A DNA stretch of 64,000 bases from Bimastos eiseni (Eukaryota > Annelida > Clitellata > Crassiclitellata > Lumbricidae). The notes under the pieces are model-generated. The model was not told the DNA's origin and did no database searches. It saw only the letters and a list, made by a program, of their open reading frames with translations. The stretch covers positions 5,396,864 through 5,460,863 of the forward strand of contig OY365814.1 of assembly GCA_959347315.1 (NCBI GenBank). The letters run 5' to 3'. This document shows, piece by piece, positions 1 through 12,077 of this stretch. A program made the translations under genes and the position numbers. How positions within the stretch are numbered: position 1 is the first letter of the stretch; each line of letters begins with the position of its first letter.

Positions 1-1440
1 AGCGTGGGTGCCAGTGCATACATCCTATTGAATAATCATAAGTTTCCTTTGTTTTCCGCGACCATAACCCTATCACACACACACGAACGCACACCTACAC
101 ACACAAGCGCGCACACACACGCACGCACACACACAAAATGCCAATAATAATATTAATAATAATATATTTCTAACCACTTGGTGCATCAGTATGCAAATCA
201 ATTGAATCTGCACTCAATCAAAAGATCAGTAGCGCCAGTTCAAATAGCTGATAGATGAGGGTGCCATTAAAATGCAGATAATTTTCAAAGAATTGAACCG
301 AGATACGAAGGCGCTTTAGAAGCTTAGAGACTTTGGTATTTGTTTGCAGCATTCCAACCAAAACCTTTCTTAATTTCTTAACAAATTCAATGAACTAGCA
401 TTAGCATCTTTGAATCAATACACCTTTTTTCACTTACTTACATATTTATTTACTTATTACACTCGACATTTTTTTATATTTTTTTATATTTTTTTATATT
501 TTTACATTTTTTTATAATGTGAAAACATAAGCAGACACAGGAAAGTAAAGTTTGATGCATTGAAACTATTATGTATTGTAGCGTGTTCTTGAAGCTCAAG
601 ATTTAGGTGGATTGAAGAAATTGCAAAAAATGTGCGATAAGTTGAAAAAATTAAGGTTTGTTACAATGAAACTGTAGAGTTTGATGTGTTGAGGAAGGTT
701 GAGAAGACAGTAACTTAAGGTATTGAATCAATGTTGCGAGTGTGTAGTTGTAGAAAACTGAAGTTAGGTACATTGTTGAGGCTGTATATTGGAGTTTGAT
801 GTTGGGTTTTAAGAATTTGATGCACTGAGGTGAATGTAACAAGTACAGAATAATTGTAGGAAATGGAAGGTTGACACATTGAAGACGTTGTAGGCCCAAT
901 AATGTTCTATGATGTTGGAGTTTAAGGATTTGTTGGACTGAACACGATGTAAATAGTAGGAAACTGAATTTTGACGCATTCAATGTGTTGTATATTGAAG
1001 TTTAATGGGCATGCAAGGAGGAATGAACAATTGAAAACTATAAGTGAATCGATGGAGAGATGGGAGAAAGGGTGAGAGTGGGAGGGAGGGATATAGAGAT
1101 GGAGTGAGGGAACTATGGGAGAGGTATTCTTGCAAAATGATGTCAAATTTACTTACAATTTGTAACTGAATTGTATATGTAGGCATTTAAAGACAAACTG
1201 ATAATGCATTGAGAGTGGATTGAGATAAAATGAAGAAAGTTTGCAAAGGCATTGCATTAGAATCTGTGCAAATATTGTGTATAATATTAACATGCAAGAT
1301 GCTGTTGGGGAACCAAAAACTAGTGAAATATATGTTTAATTGGAAATATGGTCAGATAGTTGGAGGGTAATGCATTGAGAAAGAAGAAGACGAGGAGGGG
1401 TGGCTGGAAGATAAATGAAAGAACAAACGAATGAGCGAAA
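1..1440. other. Left edge: no gene seen, simple and degenerate repeats
   Basis: A (CA)n-rich microsatellite lies at about 75-135 and a T-rich tandem (TTTTTTATAT type) at about 470-515. From about 600 to 1300 there is a degenerate purine/T-rich repeat in which phrases like GGAGTTTGATG and GTAGGAAACTGAA recur. The open frames here are short, repetitive and match nothing I recognise. Confidence 0.6.
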
Positions 1441-1454
1441 AGAAGGTTGGAGAA

Positions 1455-1571
1455 GTGCATAGTTATTACTATTATTATTATTATTATTATTGATATTATT
1501 AGAATTATTGTTATAATGATGATGATCATCAACATCATCGTCGTCGTCGTCATTTTCATCATCACCGTCAC

Positions 1572-1603
<32 letters not shown>

Positions 1604-1860
1604 CCATCAGCAGCAGAATCATCATCGTCATCATAATCGTCACCGTCGTCGTTGTCATCATCATCATCACTGCAACCACCACCATCATTATCATCATCAT
1701 ACAAAATAAAATGATGATGATGATAATAATAACAATATTAGCAATAATGTTAATAGTCAACATAACCGTCATCGCCATCGTCTTCATCATCACTATCGTC
1801 ATCACCATGATCATACATCATCAAAATAATCATCATAATCGCCATCATCATCACCATCCT
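1455..1860. repeat. ATT/ATC trinucleotide microsatellite
   Basis: Imperfect (ATT)n followed by (ATC/GTC)n. Open frames on both strands (Met/Ile runs, Asp runs) are by-products of the triplet repeat. The same kind of microsatellite sits just upstream of the CARD exon in units 2 and 4, so it belongs to the exon 3-exon 4 intron of the ancestral unit. Confidence 0.9.
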
Positions 1861-2076
1861 GAGACATGTTGCTACTTGGAGCATTGCCGTTTCCATTGGG
1901 CTGTTGTTCAATTTGGTCTAAACCAAGATAGGCAGAGGTAGACCCATCAATTACTTCGGAAAAACATCTTTCACTGATGACAATATCTTTGATAGTAAAT
2001 ATTTACCTCACAGCATATGTTGTGACGTACCAAAGGTGAAATGGTATTTAAAAGTAGCGATAGTTTATCTTTACAG

Positions 2077-2336
2077 AATTCTATGCACAAACAGCAACAA
2101 TCAGGAACTACAAAAATTATCTCTTAGAAAATTTTCAACCAAACGCCGAGTTCATCGATATCTTTTAACTGCATAACGGAAGAACAATGTCACGTCATTC
2201 AATGACAATATTCAAAACAGGATGAGAACGATGCCTTTTTGTACTTCACGAATTCCTTCGACGAAACCAAGTCTTCTAATTTTGCAAAGTGCCTTCGAAC
2301 AGAAGACAGTGGCAAGGATCATGGAAAACGGAGGAG
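2077..2336 (+). pseudogene. Unit 0: decayed CARD exon
   Basis: This aligns with the CARD exon (exon 4) of the other units, with an acceptor-like TTTACAG just before it and the usual GGAGGAG|GT donor at its end. It is 260 bases against 288 in every other copy. It has an early frameshift with a TAA, an in-frame TGA in the stretch equivalent to FIQRQ, and a further deletion near the end. It is the last recognisable piece of a unit that continues left of the window; no exon 5 or 6 follows before unit 1. Confidence 0.8.
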
Positions 2337-3100
2337 GTACATAAAACTTTATCTGAAGACTTAAAATTAATAATTGTTTTCAATTATAATAATACAAATG
2401 ATGGCAGCTTTGCATTTATATCGAATTACATCTTGGAACATTTCAAAAGATAATTATGCCCTACCTCGCCATGTGCAAGTCATTGTATAATTATACAAGG
2501 GTAAACACAAAAGTGTACTACAATATTATTATTGACGTAATGTTGAGAAACTCTTCGCATAGAAAGTAGGTCGTAATAGCGTACTTTCACAACACACATG
2601 CATTATGAACATCACCATACCACGCTTATCTCGACCTGTGCCTAGCATTAATCTGGCGCCCACATTTTGTTGCCCATCTAAATTTTGACTATATCTGGCT
2701 TTCAAGGATTTGGAGATCTTATTGCATCTCTTTTCCTGGCGACTGACTATCCGCGCCTCAGATTCACATTTAGGTGTGACCTTGTGCGCGTTACAAATTT
2801 AATAATAATAATAATAATATAATCTTAAATGTGTTAATAGACATATTGTTTTTTCGAAGAACACATGTTGAATCGATAATTTTAGATGTTTTCTAAACAA
2901 ATAAATGTAAACATCTACAAAAATAATAATATTCAAGTCAGCTAATTATTACCAAACTCAATTTTGGCCTAAATGTTTTCAATAAACAGACAATTCATGA
3001 TTTCTGATGACGTAAATTTTGAATATATGGATGTTATAAACCAAAGTTACTAAACAACAAAACTGTATTTGTTTTTTATTCCCGATTTGTACTTCGAAAA
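2337..3100. other. Junction between unit 0 remnant and unit 1 upstream region
   Basis: The first ~120 bases resemble the start of the exon 4-exon 5 intron of other units. From about 2640 the sequence (GCCTAGCATTAATC...) matches a block at about 50690-50920 upstream of unit 4. This suggests an unequal exchange or deletion that removed exons 5-6 of unit 0. An AAT triplet run lies near 2800. No gene is seen. Confidence 0.5.
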
Positions 3101-3147
3101 CTTAATCCTCCCAGCATCAATATCCAGTCAATGAATTCATCATTCTT

Positions 3148-3200
3148 CGAACGGTTTACTATCGTGAAGCGAGATTCAGAAGCACTCCAAGTTACTGCTA
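3148..3200 (+). promoter_or_regulatory. Conserved upstream block, unit 1 copy
   Basis: A ~53-bp stretch containing GTGAAGCGAGATTCAGAAG is kept almost unchanged at 19867-19920, 34534-34589 and 62997-63051, each about 0.5-0.8 kb before exon 1 of a unit. Conservation above the surrounding intergenic sequence is the only evidence for function; the role is inferred. Confidence 0.4.
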
Positions 3201-3304
3201 ACTACTCTAAGATTCAGCAGTTGCCTTACCAGCTGAGAATGGTGTCTCACGGTAAGACAATATTCTCAGCTGATTCACAGCTGTTTTCGTGATGCGGAGT
3301 GTTT

Positions 3305-3850
3305 TTATAAATTAAATTTTTTTATAGATAAGGTCCTTCGTCGATGCTAATATTAAATGTAGGCGCAGCAAGAAGATGTGTCGTATGATGCAGAATACGT
3401 TTCCGAGAAATAGATGCCCATACGTTTTTACCAAGCTTTTGACGGATGGAACCACGGAGTCTGACTTCATATTTCACATAAATGTTCTTGACTACTTTGG
3501 TTGCCGTGTTACTTACGTTAATAAATCTTATTAGTTCAATAAGAATATTTTTGACACTTCAAGTACTATCAATTAAACATTTTTATTTAGAAAAGGTCTT
3601 TCGTCGATGTTAATATTTCTACGACTAAAGACTATTATGGCATTTTGCTCGAGCCAATATTAAATATAAGCACAGCAAGATGATGTGGTGTTACTATGAT
3701 GCTGAATCCGTCTCCTAAAAATAGGCGCCAATCAGTTCTTATCCGGCTTCTGAGGAAATGAACAACTGAATCTGACTTTATATTTCTCTCAATGTTCTTG
3801 GTTACTTTAAGCCCTTTTACCTAAGTTAAAAGATCTTATAAATGAAACGC
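3305..3850 (+). promoter_or_regulatory. Unit 1 promoter region, internally duplicated, with TATA-like box
   Basis: The ~270-bp upstream block found once before exon 1 in units 2, 3 and 5 is present here twice in tandem (about 3305-3545 and 3573-3850). A TATAAAT lies at 3837-3843, 92 bases before the start-codon position. The same motif lies 97, 86 and 95 bases before the ATG in units 2, 3 and 5, so it is a plausible core promoter element. Confidence 0.45.
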
Positions 3851-3934
3851 TATTAATTCGAAAAGCATAGTTTGATAAATCAAGTAGTATCAAAAATAAA
3901 GACATTCTGAACTTCATTTTTGTGAACTTGCGCA

Positions 3935-4022
3935 ATAGGCGCCTGCGTAGGAAAATATTACCACACGAGAAACGAAAACGAAAGTGGTTCTGATTTGCGG
4001 CTTTCTACAAGTCACAAGAGAG
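3935..4022 (+). pseudogene. Unit 1 exon 1, start codon lost
   Basis: 88 bases, same length as in units 3 and 5, ending AAGAGAG|GTAAAT (phase 1). The expected ATGGGCGCC is ATAGGCGCC here. The remaining codons (G-A-C-V-G-K-Y, later NENESGSDLR) follow the family pattern. Confidence 0.8.
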
Positions 4023-4894
4023 GTAAATAAAATCCAATCACTATATTAACAACTTTCTCATTCTCTTATGACCACATAATTTATAAAATGATACTAAAAA
4101 GGAACGATAGGCAATTGTAAGTTTCAACAGATGTTATTAGGTCTAGTGAAGCTTGAACCATTGAAATTCATCGCCATTAATTTTGGTTGTTGAAAGCAGA
4201 ACCCAGAAAGCCATTCCAGAGCGAAGGACTACCATTAAGAAGGCACGGCTCTGCCTGAGTGAGGTGACCTTGTTTAGTCGAACTGAGCTTGAGTCTATAG
4301 CATTTAGGGTGGGGCTACAGAACTCAACAAGGTGGGTAGAAACGAGTGAGTTCCAGCAATCAACGCCAGAATAAAGCAGTTATTTTATCTCTTGTTGTCT
4401 AGTTTAATTCGCTGCCTAAAGGTAAAGTCAGTGAAGGACGTCGCCTATAATTATTTTTGGGCATGTGCTTCAATGCTGGTATGCGTCAAGGATTGTGTGA
4501 ATCTTTTCTTCCGACATTTTTTATTGATCGATTGTAGATAAAGAATGACGAGGCAACTGATTGGAAATATATTCCCGTCCGTTTGCGAACTAATTTTATG
4601 TGCTCAACTAATTGCATTTTTGCTGCTAATTTATTTTAAACTGATGGAATACTTCTTAAATATCAGATGTTACAATTTGCAGTTGGTTGCCATTAGATCG
4701 TTTGGCCCGTTGTCTAGTTTAATATCCTTTTAGAAACGAAATCATAAAACGAATTCGTTTTAGTCATTAAGATTAAGTTCGAGTTTATCAACGAGTGATC
4801 CAACAAACTAGATGTTTGGGAACTAGAGGGAGGTAGAATACATTAATTTTCTTAATGAAACGTTCAATAATAATTTTTTAATATATTTATTTAG

Positions 4895-4959
4895 AGGATA
4901 ATCATCAAACGCAGCTGAACGAGACTAATGAACAGAAAAGTGCTCATTATCGTACGAAG
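4895..4959 (+). CDS. Unit 1 exon 2, short linker
   Basis: Acceptor TTATTTAG, then 65 open bases (EDNHQTQLNETNEQKSAHYR and two more residues) and donor GTAAGA; phase 1 to 0. The polar sequence matches no domain I know. Homologous exons are at 22644-22711 and 36900-36964; unit 4 lacks it. Confidence 0.65.
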
Positions 4960-5667
4960 GTAAGAAGACACAAACATGTAGGAACAACATTAACAGTCTT
5001 CGGCGATCTTAATAGAAGAGGCCATCGTGTCTGATGCGCTGAACATTTTACTCTGACCATTTCCTTCATTCTCTCTGTTCGACTAGCACCTGGCTCTCTG
5101 AACAACAGTTCTGACTCAGCGTATTATTCCTGATGGGGCAAAAGAGGACTTCAGGAACTGACGCACTTGACTTCAGCTGAGTGGAAGAACTTCACAAAAT
5201 TAATATGGCATCGGATATCTACGGGCACTGTGCCCATGATGCGTGATGATGTCGATGATGATGATGTTTGTCATCTCGGCCCATTTAACAGGCTTTATAG
5301 TTTTGATAGCTACAAACTGCTTAAGCATCTTATAAATAAATACAATGATTTTTTTAGGACATTGTTTACTTCCTGACAACTAGGGTTCATTTGGGCTGTC
5401 GTTGCTCTCCTGGCCCATTTGATTGACTATTTTACCTCACAAAACAGTTTCTGCATACGCAGATGAGACGAATAAGAACACCACATTGTTTAAAATGTCT
5501 CTTTGAACTTGAAGATTTGAGAACAAGGAAAATCCTATCAATGTCAGCGGATAAACATTGTTTCCTTAACTATTGGAATTCAATTCCCACACTATTCTTG
5601 ATTAAACATTATTGTAGCACCTAATAATATAGTTTCCCTGTGTTGACCTTGAATGTTTTAATATCAG

Positions 5668-5855
5668 TTGTATGATCTTCCACTGGAGCTATTGGACATT
5701 ATTTTTATAAAAGTCCTATCTGCATTGAATATTGAGTACATCAACAGATCCGAGAGACGAAGAAGTTATCAGATGTCTCATATCAGTCGACGTTTGCTTT
5801 TATCGAAGAATTGTCAGACTACGGTTCAAGAAGACAATCTGGCGTTATCTGAAAG
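5668..5855 (+). pseudogene. Unit 1 exon 3, F-box-like, frameshifted
   Basis: Acceptor AATATCAG followed by LYDLPLELLDII, then one extra T (about 5703) shifts the frame. The second half (VDVCFYRRIVRLRFKKTIWR in its own frame) stays recognisable. Length 188 against 187 in units 2 and 4. Donor AAAG|GTTAGA. Confidence 0.75.
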
Positions 5856-5949
5856 GTTAGATGTCTGCTAAGCATTACTGACTGCAAGCGATTACTTTGA
5901 AAACATATTAAATGTAAAATGAAAACTTAAAAAATTCAGTATCGTATGG

Positions 5950-6250
5950 CTTATGGTTAGCTAACTATGATCCAGGGTAATTGGAGCATTTTAATAATCT
6001 GAAATTCAGACTCTGAATGATATGCAAATCATTGAAGAAAAATATCCTCAACAAGCAGGCAATATTCGCACAACTAGAAAAGCGACCACTGGTGAATGGA
6101 TCATTGTAAGCACATAAATGCCCTACTGAGAAGGCTAGCAACAGAGTTCCTGGACCATGTCGCATTGAAGATGACCAACGATGATGCAACCCTTCAGCAT
6201 TCTCATAAATATATTGTTGGGAAATTTGCCTCCCCATGGTTGATTATCTG
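5950..6250. other. Intron 3 block shared with units 2 and 4
   Basis: Non-coding segment resembling about 23700-23870 and 53890-54000 (words like GTGGATCAT, CCACTGATAGGACAT). It shows that the introns of the units are paralogous, not only the exons. Confidence 0.5.
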
Positions 6251-6414
6251 GAGGCTTTAAGTTCGTTTTTTTGTACTAGGCGACCTCTTTGAACCCTCAG
6301 ATTACCGGAATATTTTGATACACTGAGTACCACTTTCGTCAAAAACGACCCCAACATGAATGTTATAGTAAGGTCTTCAATTTTTGCAATTTTATTAATT
6401 GTAAAGAAAATAAA

Positions 6415-6625
6415 CATTCTCTGTCGCAGGACCCACAGAATGGAATAGTCTCCCAATTTCAGTCCGTCAAGCCACAACCGTTGCTCTTTTTTTCAAGACA
6501 AAACTGAAGACCTACCTATTCTCCCTGATCTATGACTAAGAATGCAGCCCAACTCTTTTGTGCAAAGCTTGTCTTGTCAAAGCGCTTTATAAATGCCTAG
6601 TTGTATTGTATTGTATTTTAGAAAG
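6415..6625 (+). mobile_element. 3' end of a CR1/L2-like non-LTR retrotransposon
   Basis: A frame ending WNSLPISVRQATTVALFFKT followed by KLKTYLF and a stop is the typical C-terminus of CR1/L2-clade reverse transcriptase ORFs. It is followed by AAGCGCTTTATAAATGCC and a short TTGTA repeat tail, as usual at the 3' end of such elements. Only the terminal ~200 bases are present, consistent with 5' truncation on insertion. Confidence 0.75.
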
Positions 6626-7197
6626 GTAATGGTTGCATATAGTTGCTATTGAAATTCATAAACTTTAATGCAATGCCTACAGTTTTGCGTTGAAAGTGTT
6701 TAAGTGTTTGATGTTCAAAACTTATATAAACAATGCCTGGCATTATACATAGTGTTTACGCTTTACACAAGTACATTTATACGCCTGACAAGAAGTAGAG
6801 TTCCAGGAAGCATTGACGTTCCTTATCAGCTACATCCTTCTAGCTGTCACCATACCAGATTACCTTTTTTATTTGTCCTTATCTTGCAAAACGAAGTTAT
6901 CTTAAATAGCTGGAAGCACTCAAATGACTGTCCACATTTTGATTGGTAAATATTGGGTTGGACCATGTGCGTTGTGAGTCACATACTCTGAGGAGTGCTG
7001 TTGCACGTAAGAGAACCATCTTTTGATTGCTAAACCTGAGGCCTTGAACTTCCACTTGCTGCAGCTACTAGTGCATGACCACGCTTTGTTCTCTACTCAG
7101 GCGGATTTCGGCGTATTTTGTATTGGATGCTTACAGCTGTCTACCACCTCTCGCTGCACTTATTCCATCGAGTCTTACCACTTCCTTTTGCAGGATG

Positions 7198-7413
7198 TTA
7201 GGCAGCGGGTTCCTCCAACTCCAACTCACTGGAAGATGAGCTTAGGCTTGTAACATCATAGCGATCAGTAGTTACTGGCGTTGGAATGCAGTCCTCTTCT
7301 TCGGTGGATTCCTCAGCATCTGATTGAGCATCGCCACTCTCAATCTCTTGCAGAAGAATAGTTCTAACGTCTTCTGCAGAATAGTTTCTTTTAGCCATAG
7401 TATAGTTTATCAT
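7198..7413 (-). mobile_element. Possible piggyBac-type transposase N-terminus fragment
   Basis: A 71-codon frame containing MAKRNYSAEDVRTILL followed by an acidic, Ser/Glu-rich stretch. This resembles the N-terminal region of piggyBac-like transposases, but no catalytic part is present. Identification rests on composition and one short motif, so it is weak. Confidence 0.3.
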
Positions 7414-7489
7414 CTGACATAAAATTATAACATTTGGACTTCACTACATAGCTTAGAATAAGCTGACAGCTGAAATTGAGCTGACCTAA

Positions 7490-8500
7490 TGAGGGTTCTA
7501 TTTCAGGATTATAGTCGGTGATTGGCTATCCCCATTTTAATCTAGACTTCTGATTGGATCTGTTTAGATCGACCCCCACGCATTAAGTTCCGATTGAGCT
7601 ACCGTAGGGCATAAAAAGAGGAGCCAGAGTCAGAGAGAGTCGGTCGGCCAAGTCCAGAGGTCTGCAGCGGTCGTCCGTAGTGTGTCGTAAAGCGGACAAG
7701 CGTCGTCGTTGAGCAGGAAAGTACTCTGTCATCGTTGCGTAAAGAAATAGTCAGTCGTCGTTGCGTAAAGAAATACTCTGTGGTCGTTGCGTAAAAAAAT
7801 ACTCTGTCGTCGTTGTGCTAAAGAAGTACTCTGTTGTCGCTGCGCTAAAGAAGTACTCGGTCGCTTTAAACGTATATTTGACACTGATTAGTGTAAGTCG
7901 TATAAATTGTTAGTATATTCATATAAGTCAAGATATATTAATGCGAGTTGTAGGCGCTGCGCGCAGATTTTAAGTTTCTAAGCGACCATCGATTTTCAGG
8001 CGCTAGGCAATATATCGCTGTATCGGCTGTGCACATGATGTTGTCAGCGAGCGTGAAGTTTAAATATAAATTCTGACTAGCAAATTTAAGAGTAGTGTGT
8101 TTGAATGAAGACCGTATTGAGCTTTAGCATTGTGGCTGTTTTGTTGATATTTGCGATTTGTAGTTGGTATTCTTTCTGTTTAAATTTATAAAGAAAGTCT
8201 AAATTAGAAGTGTGAGTCTTTTATGTAGCTAGTACTTACATTGAAATGTCGGTCGATAGATAGGGAGAAAGCGGGTTGACAGTCGTCTTTTGCGCTCAAG
8301 GGGTTCTCTCTCGTCGTCGATTATGCGTCGGAAGGACTGTGATTTCCTCATGGAAGTCGTACATGTGACACTGAAAGAAAGTCTAGATGAATATGCAACC
8401 GAGGGGTTCTCATATCGTTTCTGTTCTTAAATAAAGGTTAAAACGTTGTTCTTCGCTTCCTGCATATACTCCGGGAACTTACCGGCGGACACATTACAGA
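7490..8500 (+). mobile_element. Candidate solo LTR or unclassified element
   Basis: About 1 kb that differs from the other units' introns. It holds a TATA-like CATAAAAAG near 7612, five imperfect ~28-bp tandem repeats (GTACTCTGTCGTCGTTGCGT type, 7730-7865), and an AATAAA near 8430, and it ends near CGGACACATTACA. The order TATA, poly(A) signal, ...CA fits an LTR, but I see no second copy, no clear target duplication and no gag-pol. Confidence 0.35.
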
Positions 8501-9620
8501 GAGTGGGGCTGGGGGGATTCCATTTCCGTCGATCCTGGTGACTTTAAGAAGACGAGAATTAAAATCCCACCCGAGTCACCCGACACTGCTATAGTAGAAC
8601 ACATGGTTATTACATTTCCAGGAAAGACAGTCCTTTTTCACAACCACACACAGAACATGTCGTTCTATGTGAAGCATTTGACGCATTTATCAGGCTCATA
8701 TTTGTTGGGACTTTGCTGTGGCTTTAGACAAAGAGCTTAGAACCGTTTGTTACTGTGCAGACCTAACTAAAAAACAACCATCTGCTTCAAAACTGATCAT
8801 CATCAATAGGAGCTGTGAGATGGAAGATAGGCATATGTCCTATTTTCGGGGGAAATTTCTTCACTGGGAAAAACAGATTTTACTGGCGCTGGCGGAACTG
8901 GTCAGATGAAAGACTAAGGGAGTGAGACAGTCTGCTCCAGCTAGGTGGAGGGTTCTGCGAAAGCGAAGCTTCTAGACTGATCCATAGGGGTACGCATCCT
9001 AGAGACAGTCAAGTGGCCGCAGTCCGAGGACCGAGGGAAAGATAGAGTTAAGACTCGAGTACAATTCGCAGTGATACCCTAAATTGGAGGCGCTAGAGAA
9101 TGGGGTACCAGTGATCGAGTCTCGGTCGGATGAAGGAAGAAGTGTAAGTGATTGGAAATGCCCACAATGTCAGTACACAGAAATAGATTTGCATAGGTAA
9201 TTAAGAAATAACGAAAGATGCTTCATCACGCGCGGCAATAATATCACTGTAATTTGTTATCCTATGAAATGGCGTCGCTACCATTCAGGCGCAGAGGTGC
9301 GTGCCTCTCCTAAGTTTGCCGAAATATTTGTTATTGAAATATTTGTTAGCATTAAATGAAAAAATTACCTGAGCTGCCCAGCACTGAAAGCATTGCCGCA
9401 GACAACTGATAGCTTGCTATGATCATTCCGCGGAGCCAAGAGTTTCCCGCGTGAAATTCGTTGCATAAACTTTCATTAACCTACTGTTTGAAATGTTTTG
9501 TAAGTCATAGAATATTTCACTGCGCCCACAAAAATCATGTTGGGGCGACCAGCGTATCACCGGAGCAACACCAAATCAGGTCCGCAGTGACCAAGTCTCT
9601 TGTTTCGTTCCTTCGCCAAG
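8500..9620. other. Inserted DNA in unit 1 intron 3, content unclear
   Basis: No counterpart in the other units and no convincing coding frame. A short WKCPQC stretch near 9155 could be a zinc-knuckle relic of a retroelement, but this is too little to name it. Confidence 0.35.
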
Positions 9621-10165
9621 TCAAAATCTGGTGCTACTTTGGTAATCGGTGATGAGGGTGGTCATAATTTTATGATGTCGATGGAGTTGAATCTGGATAG
9701 GACAGCTCAAAAGTTCGGTTTTCAGTCGTGAGTGGAATTTAGCAGAAGAAAGTGAAAGCGGAGGAGAGGCACAATTTGGAGTTGAAATATGGAGATGAGC
9801 AAAATGACGGATGTCTTTTGGGAGCCAGTTATAAAGAGCTGGTGCAGCGTAGACTAAGGAGCGGTTGTGCAATTTTAGGATGAGACTGAAGGACGAGATA
9901 GAGAAAGGTATGACGATGAGAGAGTAGATCCGGGTGGTTGGAGAGCGTGTAGATGATCAATGTATGAGGGTTGAGAGGTTTGAAGTGCACTGTAGGGGAT
10001 GTAAGCTTGTACTGGATGCGCTGAGGGACTGATAGTCAATGCAGTGATTTTAGAACAGAGGTTTATTATGGTGTTTTTTGCGAGTTTTGGTAATTGCGCG
10101 GGCAGGAGGACATAAGTTTTCTGGATTGTTGTAGGCGTATGTTTAATCTGGCAGGTGACTTCTCG
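9621..10165 (-). mobile_element. 3' part of a non-LTR retrotransposon, reverse strand
   Basis: Read on the minus strand, the C-terminus shows SYLSLSRPSVSS, a stop, then RSLVYAAPALYNWLPKDIRH and FHSRLKTELL. This is the conserved tail of CR1/L2-like reverse transcriptases (xSFxxAAPxLWNxLPxxIR...FKxxLKTxL). Stops show it is dead. Confidence 0.7.
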
Positions 10166-10605
10166 CTTTGAAGAATACCACTTTTGCAGAATTATGACGG
10201 CACCGTCACAACAAATGATGATTTCATATTGTTATTTAAAAAGTCTTGGGGTTAGAGATGAGATAACAGTAGCCATTTTTTGATCCGCTATCATATCCAC
10301 TCTGCCTCTCCTGACTGTTAATCCTAGCGACGCCACTAATCCTATGTATGTCTATCCGTGATAACAGAAGAGGTCTTTGCGTTTGGATTAGCAAGATATC
10401 TTGGCGCGAATGTTGTTTTTCCTTCGGTCTAAACCAAGGTCAGCTGAGGCTTCAATTGCTTTGGACAAGCATAACTATAACCACGTGTCACATAATTATG
10501 ATGATATCTCTGATAATGACTTTGCCACGTCAGAGCAATATTATTATATCGTGCCATAACAAAACTGTGGTGACATTTAAAAGTGGCGTTAGTTTGTCTT
10601 TTTAG

Positions 10606-10893
10606 ACTTCTATGCAAAAATCAGGAAAAGATCTGCAATAATTAGAAACAACAGAAATTATCTCTTAAAAAATATTCAACCAAACCATGAGTTAATCACT
10701 TCACTCGTGTCTTTCAACTGCATAACAGCAGAACAACGTCACTTCATTCAACGACAATATTCAAAACAGGAAAAGAACGACCAGCTTTTGCACGTCATGA
10801 ATTCCTTCGACGAGATAAAGTTATCCAATTTTCAAAAGTGCCTTCGACGAAACAATCAGAAGACAGTGGCAAGGATCATGGAAAACGGAGGAG
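10606..10893 (+). CDS. Unit 1 exon 4, CARD domain
   Basis: Acceptor TCTTTTTAG, 288 open bases, donor GGAG|GTTCAA, phase 1 to 1. The 96 residues have the CARD pattern: NRNYLLKNIQPN (helix 1), NCITAEQRHFIQ (helix 2-3), KNDQLLHVMNSF (helix 4), NFQKCLRRNNQKTVARIM (helices 5-6). CARDs mediate homotypic assembly in apoptosis and innate immune signalling. The exon is intact although the gene around it is broken. Confidence 0.8.
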
Positions 10894-11650
10894 GTTCAAA
10901 GTGCAAACTTCATTTGAAGGCTCGAAATTAGTAGAAATTGTCTTTATTTTTAATGATCATCGATGATTATGATGGCAGATATGCCTCTACAATGTCGAAC
11001 AACATCATGCCGAAACCCTGAATTATTTTAAACGTTTAATAAACACTTTTGCACTATGTACCAGCCATTGTGCAATTATTTATCATTCACAAAGCCAGTA
11101 CAATTGGTGCAATCTTGTGGAAACCTTCATATAAAAAGAGGTCATAATTACGTATTTCAGGGCAAATGTGAATGGCGATAGATAGTTATAAGGCCATTGT
11201 GACAATTGGTTAAGGCCTCTATGAATTAAGCAATTTCTCATAAAAAGCTCGGATTAGATAAAACAATTGTGCTTAGATGAATCCCTGTGCCTATTGTGAA
11301 TTTCAGGATTAGCCAAATATACAAATCTTGAAATGGGTAGCATTGCACCAGCACACTTCGTGGCATAACATTCAGTTCCTTTGCTGGCTCATGCTTTCCA
11401 TTCGCACCTAATTATGCCATCTGAAAATTATCATCATATTCAAACTGTCAGCTCTGTATATCATAGTCATGGGTATACAAATAAATTATGGGGCTTTGTA
11501 CATTGTTTTACACACGACAAACACTAATTAATTCACTGCCACATATCTACAGCCTAAAGAATATATTTAGTTGAACTTCACTTCTGTAAGACCACATTTG
11601 CATCCGAGTAAGTAGTTTGACAATAATTAAGATATGTGTTTGTTTTTTAG

Positions 11651-12004
11651 GTGTAATAAAAATCAAAGTACGTACTTCGTATAATGGTGCCAAGATTGCA
11701 ACGCCAATGGAAGCGCAACTATTTCATCATGCAATCGAAGACCTTCGAAGCAGAACCAAACAAAGGTCACATCACACTGATAGACTCATCAGTCGACTGA
11801 AAGATGAAGGCATCAATATCCTAAACTCTCAAATGGATAGACAGACTGTGGTCGTTTGGATCTGGTGCCATTCACAAGCAGCTCTTGAATATATTCAGAG
11901 ACTATATGAATCTAATCGATTGACAGATATATTGCCTACAAATATTCAACCATCTGCTTCAAAAGCGATCAACATCGATGGAAATGAATTCAAGAGAACC
12001 GTTG
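11651..12004 (+). CDS. Unit 1 exon 5, TRADD-N-like domain; GC splice donor
   Basis: Acceptor TGTTTTTTAG, 354 open bases, phase 1 to 1. It encodes a polar helical part (MEAQLFHHAIEDLRSRTK) and then TVVVWIWCHSQAALEYIQRL and YESNRLTDIL. The strand-helix pattern and the C-S-x-x-A-L...Y-x-S-x-x-L spacing resemble the TRADD N-terminal fold found in invertebrate immune proteins. The donor reads GTTG|GCAAGT, a GC donor with an otherwise strong consensus. Confidence 0.6.
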
Positions 12005-12077
12005 GCAAGTTTAAATGACATCACCATAAAAAGACTTAATATATTTAATCAAAACAATATAATGCACTGTTGAGCGA

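Noticed and set aside
1320..1941. Frames of 122-164 codons rich in Met/Ile, Asp or His
   Set aside because: Trinucleotide microsatellite artefacts; the same applies to frames at 24570-24942, 31860-32285, 55074-55412 and 57158-57439.
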